Of a stretch of 64,000 bases of DNA, positions 8,149 to 16,641 are shown in pieces. Every line of letters begins with the position of its first letter. The first letter of the stretch is position 1. Both the position numbers and the translations under genes were made by a program. The DNA is from Bryobacter sp. (GTDB taxonomy: Bacteria; Acidobacteriota; Terriglobia; Bryobacterales; Bryobacteraceae), in NCBI GenBank assembly GCA_022843625.1, contig JALHNH010000013.1, positions 81,184-145,183 of the forward strand. Reading direction: 5' to 3'. The notes under the pieces were generated by a model, which had not been told where the DNA came from, ran no database searches, and saw only the letters and a program-made list of their open reading frames with translations.

Positions 8149-8542
8149 CTGCGTCATTCACTCTTGTCATCAGCTCCATATTCCACTCAGCGGTGCGATC
8201 CAGGATATCGCGACCCAGTTCATCCTCGCGATTCACAATCACATAGTCAAAACCGAATTTCTTCAACGCTAGAGAGGAAAGTGCTCGTGCCGCCATTGTT
8301 GGACCTCGGGCTGACGCCCGCGCCGAAGAGCTTACCTTTTCCCAGTTGCCATTGGCACCCAACACTTCAATCTGCCATTGATCCTCAGTCGGCATTCCCC
8401 CCGAAACAATATTGAGTGAATCCATCACGACCGGTTGATCGAACCGGATTTCAACGTAGTCTCCCTTTTTGAGCGCAGCCCAGGTTGACCAACGTGTCGC
8501 AGTATTCGAATCGACGGCGAATTTCGACTCCCCTCGAGAAAA
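8129..8542 (-). pseudogene. 3' fragment of a membrane-transferase gene, discoidin-like domain
   Basis: The open frame on the minus strand runs from just after a TGA at 8543-8545 to the stop at 8129, and only a GTG at 8428 could start it, in mid-domain. The text 'SNTATRWSTWA', 'DQWQIEVLG' and '...YVIVNREDELGRDILDRTAEWNMEL' follows the same order as the end of the 663-residue transferase at 19129-21120 ('GNLTTSWRTWA', 'DQWEVEL', 'YLAIDAPDYNSKDMIDHPDLWGIDL'). The catalytic membrane part is absent. I read it as the leftover C-terminus of a deleted paralogue. It overlaps the 3' end of the orphan antitoxin gene by 20 bp. Confidence 0.65.
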
Positions 8543-8594
8543 TCACGCTGCCAACACCAAAAATCCCTAAGCTCCCCGACTTCCCCAACCCAAA

Positions 8595-10970
8595 CTAATT
8601 GCGGAAGCGCAGGCTTCCGCCTTGCTGTATTTTCTCAATCAGCCCGGCAATGTCCGACTCTTCAACCGGTTTCCTCAGCATCGAAGAAGACGCCCCGTTC
8701 AGCAGTTCTGTGGATTGTTCATCGGCGCTTTCACTCAGCAACGCAAAATGCGGCGTCCGGTGATGCACTTTTTGAAATAGTTCTGCCCATGTTCCACCCT
8801 CTGGGCTGGCGCTGGCAAAAACGATGTCAAAGCGCATTTTTTCAGCCAGATCCACTGCTTCTTCAATGTTTCCCACAGGAATCAACCTGTGATTGAGTTC
8901 TCCAAAGATCGACAGCATGCGCCGCTGCGACTGCACCTCAGGCTCTACTAGCAGGGCTGTAATCGTTCCCCTCTGAGGAGCAAACGGCATGGCGGTGGAA
9001 AAGTCTTCAAGCGGGCTGGAATTCAGTGTCGGCAACTCCACATCGTAGCGGTATCGTCCCGCCCTTATCGTCGTAAATCGAAGTTCCCCGCCATAGGATT
9101 GCAGCAGGCCCTTCGTAATTGCCAGCCCTAAAGCCGATCCGCTAAAATCTGGCCCTTCTCCGTCGCCAAATGGTCCCGAGAATTCAATCTCAATCATCGC
9201 GCTCCGGCCAATACGGCTCAGGCTTACCTCAAAAAAATGTTCAAGCGAATAGGTGGCTGCAGCCTTGGCATGTAGAAATAGATTCTCGAAGACCCGGGTC
9301 AATTGATCCTGAGATCCAAGCACATAGAGGCTCTCTGGCCCGAGATTCGCTTCGCTCTCAATTTGCGCCTTGCGCAAGTCTTCATCCATCTTTTCCATCA
9401 GGCGCTGAAACATAAACCTCATGTCCACGGGCCGCGCATCGATTTGTTCTGCCCGTGCCACAGCTACGATCCGCTTCACCGTCTCACTCGCCTTCTGTAC
9501 CTGTTCATGAATCGCAGCCGCATCGCTGGACCCCAGCGCCGCTGTCAAATCGCGAATCTTCTCAAGCGGCGCATTCAACTCAGTAAGCACGCCATGAATC
9601 AATTGCCCAGCCACCGCCAACTTCTCACTGCGATGAATCTGTTCGCGCACTGCAGCTTCTTCCAGCCCCGCAAAATATTGACATGCGTCATTAGCTAGAT
9701 GCTGTGCCGCAGGCTGCAAGGCTTCAATCAACAACAGTCGGCCTGTAGGCCCCGTCAACACTATTGCCCCTCGCGCCTCATTCCGGTTCCGCAACGGAAT
9801 CACCAGCAACGACTTCGATTCTTCTCTCTTCTCATGCAACAAGTCCGCAGAATTCGTATCTACAAACTGCAACAGCGTCTTGTTCTTGACGGCCAGGGCG
9901 ATCGCGCTCTCAAGGGCATCGGCGCATTCATTGACATGAAAGGAGTGCAATGCAGAACTGTTCTGATCCGGGATTCGTTCAAGCAACTTCCGGCTTTCGT
10001 CATAGTGATAACAACTCACCGTATCGGCAGGTACCAACTCAAGTAAACGGCTTCTGAGTATTTCAGCCACCTCGCGCGCTGTCCCCGCACCATACAATTC
10101 TTCGCTCGCCTGTAGCATCCGCTGGATTACCCGGTTCTGCCGTCGCGCACGCTGTTGCAGGTACCATGCCGCCACGATCGCCAGCAACACCATCAATACT
10201 GCCGCAGGTACGATCTGAGGAGGAACCGCCGGCCGCGGCTCAACCATTTCAATATCTTTCGAACTCGCAAGCAATAACTGAAAGAATTGATTAAATGGTG
10301 GCCTTAAACAAAACTGACTCACTAACCCCCTCACCCTGATTCTGTCACCCCTCTGATAAATCGCCAATGGGTGATCAACCATCCCCTTCATCTGCGGCAG
10401 AAATACCCGGATCGATTGCCCACCTTCGCTGAAATCCAGCAGGTCGCCTTTTGATCCTTCCCGAAACTCCCCAACCACTCCCTGAATCTCAACCTTCATG
10501 CCTCCATATTGAAAACTTGCCGCATTCATGGGAGTCAACTGGATCAAGCCTGGAAGGCTTCCTGTGCCGATCACTTTCAACTCAATCGGTTTCAGCACGG
10601 CCTGCCCTGCATGTAAACTCACAATACCGGAGGCTTCGATCAAGGTCCCGGGTGCAAGGTCCGATCCAATCGGTTTTCTTGATTCGTTATCCCCTGAAAA
10701 AACCAGCATGAGCCCGGAGTTCTTTGTTTCCGCATCCAGCAGGGGCAAATAACTCGCATCCGGTGCTTCCAGCACATTAGCCTGAACTATACCCTGCACG
10801 CGGACTGCTTCACCCAGCAGTTTCGGACGATAGTCCGGCCCCACTCGGGCGGACGCCTCCGATAACTTCACGATTCGATACGCCCGCGTCTCCTCACCTG
10901 CACGCTGTCCATAGACAATTTGGAGCGCACACAAACCTATCACTATCTTTAAGCTTGTTCTTCGAGCCAT
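8595..10970 (-). CDS. Membrane sensor protein with GAF, degenerate histidine-kinase and degenerate receiver domains
   Basis: The 791-residue protein has a signal peptide (1-22) and a periplasmic region (about 25-245) with two OB-fold-like repeats (GEAVRVQGIVQ; DRIRVRGLVSQF). A membrane helix follows at about 253-272, a short coiled segment, a GAF domain (about 285-435), a kinase-like core (about 440-650) and a receiver-like C-terminus (about 665-785). It aligns with hybrid kinases but key residues are changed: the H-box reads 'VLTELNAPL' with Thr463 where the phospho-histidine should be; the N-box reads 'ENLFLHAKAA' with His for the Mg-binding Asn; and the receiver shows 'FDIVFASASPEGG' with Ser where the acceptor Asp belongs. 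The G2-like 'SALGLAITKGLL' is kept. It is therefore probably a pseudo-kinase scaffold or ligand sensor. Its start overlaps the upstream HAD gene by 22 bp. Confidence 0.8.
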   Translation of the reverse strand: MARRTSLKIVIGLCALQIVYGQRAGEETRAYRIVKLSEASARVGPDYRPKLLGEAVRVQGIVQANVLEAPDASYLPLLDAETKNSGLMLVFSGDNESRKPIGSDLAPGTLIEASGIVSLHAGQAVLKPIELKVIGTGSLPGLIQLTPMNAASFQYGGMKVEIQGVVGEFREGSKGDLLDFSEGGQSIRVFLPQMKGMVDHPLAIYQRGDRIRVRGLVSQFCLRPPFNQFFQLLLASSKDIEMVEPRPAVPPQIVPAAVLMVLLAIVAAWYLQQRARRQNRVIQRMLQASEELYGAGTAREVAEILRSRLLELVPADTVSCYHYDESRKLLERIPDQNSSALHSFHVNECADALESAIALAVKNKTLLQFVDTNSADLLHEKREESKSLLVIPLRNRNEARGAIVLTGPTGRLLLIEALQPAAQHLANDACQYFAGLEEAAVREQIHRSEKLAVAGQLIHGVLTELNAPLEKIRDLTAALGSSDAAAIHEQVQKASETVKRIVAVARAEQIDARPVDMRFMFQRLMEKMDEDLRKAQIESEANLGPESLYVLGSQDQLTRVFENLFLHAKAAATYSLEHFFEVSLSRIGRSAMIEIEFSGPFGDGEGPDFSGSALGLAITKGLLQSYGGELRFTTIRAGRYRYDVELPTLNSSPLEDFSTAMPFAPQRGTITALLVEPEVQSQRRMLSIFGELNHRLIPVGNIEEAVDLAEKMRFDIVFASASPEGGTWAELFQKVHHRTPHFALLSESADEQSTELLNGASSSMLRKPVEESDIAGLIEKIQQGGSLRFRN

Positions 10971-11593
10971 TTGTGAAGTCGGATATCTAGGAAATGATCG
11001 GCTTCTACTGCTTGTCCAATAAGGGTAGTCCTATGAGAATTTATCGCAACAACTCTCATTCCCGCCTCCACTGCCGCATCTATTCCTGTTTGGGAATCCT
11101 CAAAAACTATACAGTCTTTAGGCGCTATCTGCAAGAGTTCTGACGCTTTAAGGTAGATTTCCGGATGCGGTTTTCCGTATTTAACCATCTGACCGTTAAG
11201 TGCATGGAGAAAAAATCCGCCCAGATCGGCGCGGTCCAGAACAAAATTCACGTTCAAGGCCTCTGCATTTGACGCCACAGCCTTTGGCATCGCCGAATAG
11301 GAAGTCAAAAAGTTCCGAATTCCAGGCACAAGTGAAGCTTCCAGTTTTGCTTCAATTAATTCCCGGTACAATCCTTCTTTTTCGGAGCCCATTCTTTTAA
11401 TATCGTCGGAATTGAGTTCATTGCCAAACACATCTCGCAATAGTTCATCGTTGTGTTTGCCATGCATTCGTGCATTCAGCGTCTGTGCATCGCGCCCTTG
11501 TCTTTCGAGGTACACTTCCCACGCCTTTATGTGGAAGGGCATTGAGTCGACGATTACACCGTCCATATCAAAGATGAATGCTTGAGGTTTCAC
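10949..11593 (-). CDS. HAD-superfamily hydrolase, beta-phosphoglucomutase-like
   Basis: The 214-residue protein starts almost directly with HAD motif I, 'FDMDGVIVDS' (nucleophile and acid Asp). It then has an alpha-helical cap, motif II 'AVASNAE', motif III lysine in 'YGKPHPEIY' and motif IV 'IVFEDSQTGIDAA'. This arrangement matches the beta-phosphoglucomutase/sugar-phosphate phosphatase subfamily. The GTG at 11593 (GAAG upstream) is preferred; the frame stays open to 11692, but that would add non-conserved residues and run into the divergent xdhC gene. It lies upstream of the degenerate sensor gene and overlaps it by 22 bp, so they are likely cotranscribed. The exact substrate, a small sugar phosphate, is inference. 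Confidence 0.85.
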   Translation of the reverse strand: MKPQAFIFDMDGVIVDSMPFHIKAWEVYLERQGRDAQTLNARMHGKHNDELLRDVFGNELNSDDIKRMGSEKEGLYRELIEAKLEASLVPGIRNFLTSYSAMPKAVASNAEALNVNFVLDRADLGGFFLHALNGQMVKYGKPHPEIYLKASELLQIAPKDCIVFEDSQTGIDAAVEAGMRVVAINSHRTTLIGQAVEADHFLDIRLHKWLEEQA

Positions 11594-11628
11594 AGGTTTC
11601 TTCAGATGAGAGCTAAAATCAGAATGGC

Positions 11629-12465
11629 ATGGATTTGTTCTCAGAAATCGTTCGTCTCCGCAAGCTCGGTCAGAAGTGCGCCCTGGCCACAATCGTGGAG
11701 GTCAATGGTTCCATCCCAAGCTACGAAAGTGCCAAAATCCTCGTCCGCGAAGACGGTAGTTTCATGGGCACCATCGGAGGCGGCTGTGTCGAAGCAGAAG
11801 TATGGAACGCCGCCCGCGAAGTTATCGAAACCGAAAAGCCACGCCACCTCAATTTCAATTTGGGCCAGGACGCCGCATACGACAATGGCCTCATCTGCGG
11901 CGGTCAGCTCAACGTCTTTATCGAGGCGATCGTCCCCCAGCCTCACGCTTTCATCTTCGGAGCAGGCCACATCTCGAAAAGTCTGGCCCGGGTCTCCTCG
12001 ATGGCTGGCTTCGGTGTCTCCGTCATAGATAACCGCGAAAGCTTTGCCAATCGCGAACGATTCCCAGATGTGGATGAAGTCCTGGCGGCCGAGTACGAAG
12101 AAGCCTTCGCCAGTCTAAACATCAACTCTTCCAGCTACATCATCATCGTCACCCGGGGCCACCGTGACGACATGCGCGTCCTGCGCTGGGCTATCACCAC
12201 CGAGGCCCGCTACATCTCGATGATCGGTTCTCGCCGCAAGGTCATCGCAGTCGTCAAAGAATTCGAAAAAGAAGGCGTCAGTCGCGAAAGTTTCGAACGC
12301 ATCCACGCTCCAATGGGCCTCGAAATCGGTGCCATCACTCCTGAAGAAATTGCCGTCAGCGTAGCTGCCGAAATGATTGCTGTCCGCCGCGGCGCCGACC
12401 CCAAATGGAAGGCCGTAGCCAAAGGAATCTTTGCCACTAGCCAAGCTGCTGCGAGTCTAAAATGA
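11629..12465 (+). CDS. XdhC/CoxI-family molybdenum-cofactor maturation protein
   Basis: The 278-residue product has the XdhC N-terminal domain (about 10-110; 'ALATIVEVNGSIPSYESAKILV' and 'GTIGGGCVEAEVW') and the C-terminal Rossmann-like domain ('AFIFGAGHISKSLARV' nucleotide loop; 'YISMIGSRRK'). Family members bind molybdenum cofactor, promote its sulfuration and deliver it to xanthine dehydrogenase-type or CO dehydrogenase-type enzymes. It overlaps the next gene by ATGA and forms a coupled unit with the cytidylyltransferase. No molybdoenzyme subunit gene is present in the window, so the client must be encoded elsewhere. Confidence 0.92.
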   Translation: MDLFSEIVRLRKLGQKCALATIVEVNGSIPSYESAKILVREDGSFMGTIGGGCVEAEVWNAAREVIETEKPRHLNFNLGQDAAYDNGLICGGQLNVFIEAIVPQPHAFIFGAGHISKSLARVSSMAGFGVSVIDNRESFANRERFPDVDEVLAAEYEEAFASLNINSSSYIIIVTRGHRDDMRVLRWAITTEARYISMIGSRRKVIAVVKEFEKEGVSRESFERIHAPMGLEIGAITPEEIAVSVAAEMIAVRRGADPKWKAVAKGIFATSQAAASLK

Positions 12466-13034
12466 TTTGTGGCATCGTCCTTTCAGGCGGTGCATCGTCC
12501 CGGATGGGCCAGCCCAAGGCACTCCTTCCGCTTGGCTCCACCACGATGCTCGAACGTCTGGTAAAACTCTTCAATCTCTTTTGCGAACAAACCATCGTAG
12601 TCACCGGTGCACACCATAGTCAGATCCTGAACGCCTTGCCCCAACTAGCCCCCCAATTGCTCTACAACGAAAAGCACACCAATGGCATGTTCTCGAGCCT
12701 CCGCAAGGGCCTCGCTGCAACAACTGCAGATACAATTCTCATTAGCCCTATTGACTTCGCCTCTGTCGACCAATCCTCAATCGCCTGCCTCTTCGACACC
12801 CCCAGCCAAACCATCGTCAAGCCCCGCTTTGATGGCCAAAGCGGTCACCCCATCCTCATTCGTCAACCAGCCATCGATGCATTGCGCAAAGCTGAGGCAA
12901 CCTCTAACGCTAAAGTGGTGCTCAGCCAATTCCCAGCCACCTACATCGACGTAAATGACCCCGGCGTCGCCGACGATTGCGACACCCCGCAAGACTACGC
13001 ACGGCTCCTTCTTCGCTGGCAGGCCCGCTCATGA
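12462..13034 (+). CDS. MobA-like NTP transferase (molybdenum cofactor cytidylyltransferase type)
   Basis: The 190-residue protein opens with the nucleotide-binding signature 'VLSGGASSRMGQPKALLPLG' of MobA/MocA proteins and contains 'ISPIDFASVD' in the place of the usual 'PxDxP' metal site. The C-terminus has 'VNDPGVADDCDTPQDYARL', a typical family ending. MocA adds CMP to molybdopterin-Mo for the xanthine dehydrogenase family, which is why it pairs with XdhC. It starts inside the xdhC stop (ATGA), and the same arrangement joins it to the next gene at 13031. The GlmU- or IspD-like alternative is less likely given the partner. Confidence 0.88.
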   Translation: MICGIVLSGGASSRMGQPKALLPLGSTTMLERLVKLFNLFCEQTIVVTGAHHSQILNALPQLAPQLLYNEKHTNGMFSSLRKGLAATTADTILISPIDFASVDQSSIACLFDTPSQTIVKPRFDGQSGHPILIRQPAIDALRKAEATSNAKVVLSQFPATYIDVNDPGVADDCDTPQDYARLLLRWQARS

Positions 13035-15256
13035 AACGCAAACTCTGGCTCGCCGGGGCAATCCTCCTTGCCGTCTCCCTCGCCCTCCCCTATTTCAGCG
13101 CTGGATGGGTGAAACAAACGCTCCAAAGCAGTCTCCAGCTTGCCTTGTCCCGCCAAGTCAGAATCCAGGGTGAAACACATTTCCGGATCTTCCCCACACC
13201 AGCTATCCTGGCCGACGATGTCACCATCAGCGAAGACCCAACTTACTCTCTCGAACCCTTCGCCTACGTTACTGTCCTTGAGGTTCAACCAAGCGTCTTG
13301 GCCCTCCTATCAGGGCGGCTCGAAGCCGCACGAATCCGCCTCACCGAACCCAGCGTCAACCTCATGCGCGGTCCCATTGGCTGGAACATCCAGAGCATAG
13401 TCTCCGGCAACCTCCGCCCTCCTGAAATTGAAGTCCGCAACGGTCGTCTCAATTTCAAACAGGGTAACGCCAAGAACGCCTTCTATCTCACCAACGCCTT
13501 AGTCGACATCAGCGCGCCCACCCCACAAGGTGACATCAAGATCTTTTTCTCGGCAGAACCTGCCCGCACAGATCGCGGCACTCAGGGCTTCGGCAAATTT
13601 TCTTTCCGCGGCGAAGTTCACGCTCCACCATCGTCGATCCCGGATCTCGACTTCGATCTCGAACTCCAGCCCAGTTCTATCCACGCCTTCAATTTCTTCT
13701 TCGGTGCCAGAGGCGTCGATTTTGCCGGCAAGCTATCCGGAAAAGGCCGGCTCAAAGGCCCTTGGAATAAGGCCGCAATTCAGGCCAGCCTACAGTTCGA
13801 AGGCCTTGCCCCTCAAAGTTTTCTGCCATTTATCGGCAAAAGCAATAAGCTCGCCCTGGCCGGTTCTTTGGATGTCCCCGGCCAGCGCTTCGCCCTCGAT
13901 ACAGTAGGCGATGATGCCGTCCGAGTTCGTATGCGTGCTCGCGATTTCTTCCAGTCACCCAAAGGTGCGCTCCTGCTTCAGCTTCGCGACATCGAACTCA
14001 CCAAGCTGATCGACCTCGGCCGTGAAGCCAAAGCCAAAATCCCCGAAGGCCTCACAGGCAAAGGCAACTTTAACGGCGTCATTGGCTATGCTTGGCCCAG
14101 CACAGAAGAAGTTCCTGCCAAAGGCATGATCCGCTTCGCCGATACTAGCATCGAAGTCCCCGAACAGCCCGGCTTGATGACTCCCTCTGCTACTGCTGTG
14201 GTCGAAGGCTCCCGCTGGATCCTCGCCCCTTCAGAAATTCGTGTGGGCGATTCCCAAACTGCCATCATGAGTGCCGACTGGAATGCCCGCACCGGCGCTC
14301 TCCGCCTCGACGTCGCCACCCAGCTTCTCAGCATCAAAGGCCTCAAGTCTGGCCTTGGTCTTCTCCTCCAGGCCTCCAGTCTTCCACTGCTTTCGCGAGC
14401 TCAGGGCGGCAGTTGGCAAGGCAACGTCCAGTTCGCTCGAACCGAAGATTCCGACCCCGGCCAGTGGAGTGGCCGTCTCGCTGTCCGCAACATCACTGTC
14501 GACCTTGACGGCATTCCCGCTCCATTAGACATCTCCACCGCCTCCATCGAATTTGATCCCAACCGCATCGCCATCAAGCGTATGCGCGCCGAATGGGAAT
14601 CTGTCGATCTTGAGGGTGAAGTCTCCTACATCCCCCAAACTACGCGCCCCATCGAACTAAATCTGATGATCGGAGAAGCTTCCGTCAGCAGTCTTAGCCG
14701 TGTTCTGCAAGCTGCGCAACGCCCTCCCTCAAGCCTGCTCGAAAAGATGCGCCTCCGCCGTTCTTCAATTCCCGATTGGCTGCGCAGTCGCAACCTCGAT
14801 GGCCAAATCCAGTTCCGTGCGCTCCAATTCGCCAACGGTTCCTTCCACCCGCTCAATCTGAAGTTCTCCTGGCGTGGTGCAAAGCTTGAGGCTGCAATCC
14901 AGGCTGCTGAATTCTCGATTCCCAACCAACCCGGTAGCATCCACCTTGAAGGCAATCTCAAAACAGAACTTTGGCAACCCGCATCGTCCTACCAATTCGA
15001 AGGCACCATCACCAATTGGCCGGTCGACAAGACCACTGCCGAATGGATGGGTACTATCAAAACACCGTCCATAGACGCCGACTGGACAGACAACCTCGAA
15101 GGCGAAGCAAAACTCACTCTGGCCGAACCCGCCTCAGAGCCAATCAAGGTTCTTCTCCAGCAAGGCAAATATACCCTCGATTTCGGAGAAGGAAACAGAA
15201 AGCCGGTCACTCTCACGCCACCCTACTGGCCGCTCACAATTCCACCGGAACCGTAA
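13031..15256 (+). CDS. AsmA-family protein (large envelope protein)
   Basis: The 741-residue protein starts with a membrane anchor (KLWLAGAILLAVSLALPYF) followed by the AsmA N-terminal signature: '...QVRIQGETHFRIFPTPAILADDVTISEDP', then alternating 'LxxGRLEAARIRLTEPSVNLMR' and 'NGRLNF' strands. The remainder is long repetitive beta structure, as expected of AsmA/TamB-like bridge proteins that are thought to move phospholipid to the outer membrane. The ATG at 13031 overlaps the stop of mocA; an upstream in-frame ATG at 12977 lies inside mocA and would spoil the anchor. Its link with molybdenum-cofactor genes is unexplained and may be only positional. It converges with the next gene, the coding ends overlapping by 34 bp. 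Confidence 0.83.
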   Translation: MKRKLWLAGAILLAVSLALPYFSAGWVKQTLQSSLQLALSRQVRIQGETHFRIFPTPAILADDVTISEDPTYSLEPFAYVTVLEVQPSVLALLSGRLEAARIRLTEPSVNLMRGPIGWNIQSIVSGNLRPPEIEVRNGRLNFKQGNAKNAFYLTNALVDISAPTPQGDIKIFFSAEPARTDRGTQGFGKFSFRGEVHAPPSSIPDLDFDLELQPSSIHAFNFFFGARGVDFAGKLSGKGRLKGPWNKAAIQASLQFEGLAPQSFLPFIGKSNKLALAGSLDVPGQRFALDTVGDDAVRVRMRARDFFQSPKGALLLQLRDIELTKLIDLGREAKAKIPEGLTGKGNFNGVIGYAWPSTEEVPAKGMIRFADTSIEVPEQPGLMTPSATAVVEGSRWILAPSEIRVGDSQTAIMSADWNARTGALRLDVATQLLSIKGLKSGLGLLLQASSLPLLSRAQGGSWQGNVQFARTEDSDPGQWSGRLAVRNITVDLDGIPAPLDISTASIEFDPNRIAIKRMRAEWESVDLEGEVSYIPQTTRPIELNLMIGEASVSSLSRVLQAAQRPPSSLLEKMRLRRSSIPDWLRSRNLDGQIQFRALQFANGSFHPLNLKFSWRGAKLEAAIQAAEFSIPNQPGSIHLEGNLKTELWQPASSYQFEGTITNWPVDKTTAEWMGTIKTPSIDADWTDNLEGEAKLTLAEPASEPIKVLLQQGKYTLDFGEGNRKPVTLTPPYWPLTIPPEP

Positions 15257-15846
15257 AGTCGTAGCACCTGCGATCGGATCCCCGCAGGCACAAGATCCTC
15301 CCATTGCTCTCCTTTAGCAATCCGCTGCCTCACCTCGGTGGAAGAAACCTTCTCCATGGCAGCTTCAACATCCAACCACCCAAAATACTCGGACAACTCT
15401 TCTGGCAAAGCCCAATCTTCCTGCCGTCGCGCACTCAGAATCGGGTACTTCTTCAAGTTTGATTCGAGATAATTAGCATGGCTAGCTGCATCGAGGCCAT
15501 AGTCCCACTCCACAATCCGCCGCGCCCCATCCTCGCCGATCAACAGTTGAACCGGTCTCCCCGGCAGCGTCTCTTCAACCTCTTCGGCAATCGAAAAGAA
15601 TAAACTCTCTCTCGAAACTGCAACAGCATCCTGGGTGCTCTCCAGCACCATCCGCAACCGCGCAGGCAGCGCTACGCCCTCATAGCGCTTATGCGGAAAC
15701 CGCTCCGGCATTACCCAAACCACCTCATCGACAACAGAACGTGCGGCCTCTGCCAGCGCCACATGAGCCACCGTGGGCGGATGAAATGCGCCACAAAAAA
15801 CTGCAATGGAACTGCTAGCTGGCCGTGGACGTCTCAGGAATCGCAT
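15223..15846 (-). CDS. Nucleotidyltransferase of the NadD/cytidylyltransferase fold
   Basis: The 207-residue protein has the two signatures of the HIGH superfamily: 'FCGAFHPPTVAHVALAEAA' (HxxxxxH, the triphosphate site) near residue 18-36 and 'VSSTEVRQRI' (ISSTxIR-like) near 170. Nicotinate-mononucleotide adenylyltransferases fit this pattern, but the middle is unusual ('LLIGEDGARRIVEWDYG'), so I call the fold and not the reaction. Strong single-gene context: it converges on asmA with a 34 bp coding overlap and diverges from the zinc-ribbon gene with 54 bp between. Confidence 0.75.
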   Translation of the reverse strand: MRFLRRPRPASSSIAVFCGAFHPPTVAHVALAEAARSVVDEVVWVMPERFPHKRYEGVALPARLRMVLESTQDAVAVSRESLFFSIAEEVEETLPGRPVQLLIGEDGARRIVEWDYGLDAASHANYLESNLKKYPILSARRQEDWALPEELSEYFGWLDVEAAMEKVSSTEVRQRIAKGEQWEDLVPAGIRSQVLRLYGSGGIVSGQ

Positions 15847-15900
15847 GCTCTCCTTTCAATTTAAGACGACGAGAGCGATACACTTTGGATTACACAAACA

Positions 15901-16641
15901 ATGTTTACCTGGATCTGCCCCAAGTGTGGAAGAGAAGTCGGCCCTTCCTACAACGAATGTCCTTTTTGCGCCGAAACCGGACCCGCAAAGATATTGCCTC
16001 CAGTGCCCGTAGGAGCGCAGCCTCCACAGCCTCAATACGTGCCTCCAACTCCGCCGCAGCCGCAATACGTTCCCCCTCCTCCTCCAGCACCTACTCCCGT
16101 AGCAGCACCTGTGGCGGTTTCTCCACCCCCACCTCCGGCTCCCGTTCAACAAACCTACTTGGTCGGCGCCGATGACCACAAGCGCAGCATTCCTGGCTGG
16201 CTCGCAGCAGTACTTGCCTTTGCTGCCGTCGCCCTGGTTGCCTACGGCTTTGTCTACTTTACTCAGTCCAAACGTGAAATCAGCCCCGCCGCAGCCAAAG
16301 CCGCCGCAAGTCAAAAGGCCGCAGGTAACCCCTATGCCAAGTTCCTTGAGCTCACCGGTTTCCGCATCAATGAAACGGCTGGTAAGAAACTCCAGGTCCA
16401 GTTCCTCGCCGTCAACCACGGTGCAGCAGACCTTACTGGCATTGAAGGCATCATCACCCTCAAAGTAAAAGGCTCGGAAACCGACGAACCAGCTGTTACC
16501 TTCAAATTCAGCATCTCGGAAGTGCCCGCATTCGGCGCTAAGGAAGTCGTGGTCAATACCTTCATCCAGAAGCGCAAATCTCTCGACATGCCAGACTGGC
16601 TCTTCCTCGAACCCGTCGTCGAATTCACTTCTACCGAATAG
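15901..16641 (+). CDS. Zinc-ribbon, proline-rich, single-pass membrane protein
   Basis: The 246-residue protein has an N-terminal zinc ribbon (C-P-K-C ... C-P-F-C, about 6-23) and then a proline-rich linker of about 65 residues with near-identical 'PQPQYVPP' repeats. A basic stop, one membrane helix (about 100-120, IPGWLAAVLAFAAVALVAYGF) and a C-terminal beta domain (about 145-246, 'LTGFRINETAGKKLQVQFLAVNHG') of the FxLYD/secreted-accessory type follow. The zinc ribbon would face the cytoplasm and the C-terminal domain the periplasm. I do not recognise a specific function. Its 3' end overlaps the convergent TPR membrane gene by 11 bp. Confidence 0.72.
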   Translation: MFTWICPKCGREVGPSYNECPFCAETGPAKILPPVPVGAQPPQPQYVPPTPPQPQYVPPPPPAPTPVAAPVAVSPPPPPAPVQQTYLVGADDHKRSIPGWLAAVLAFAAVALVAYGFVYFTQSKREISPAAAKAAASQKAAGNPYAKFLELTGFRINETAGKKLQVQFLAVNHGAADLTGIEGIITLKVKGSETDEPAVTFKFSISEVPAFGAKEVVVNTFIQKRKSLDMPDWLFLEPVVEFTSTE

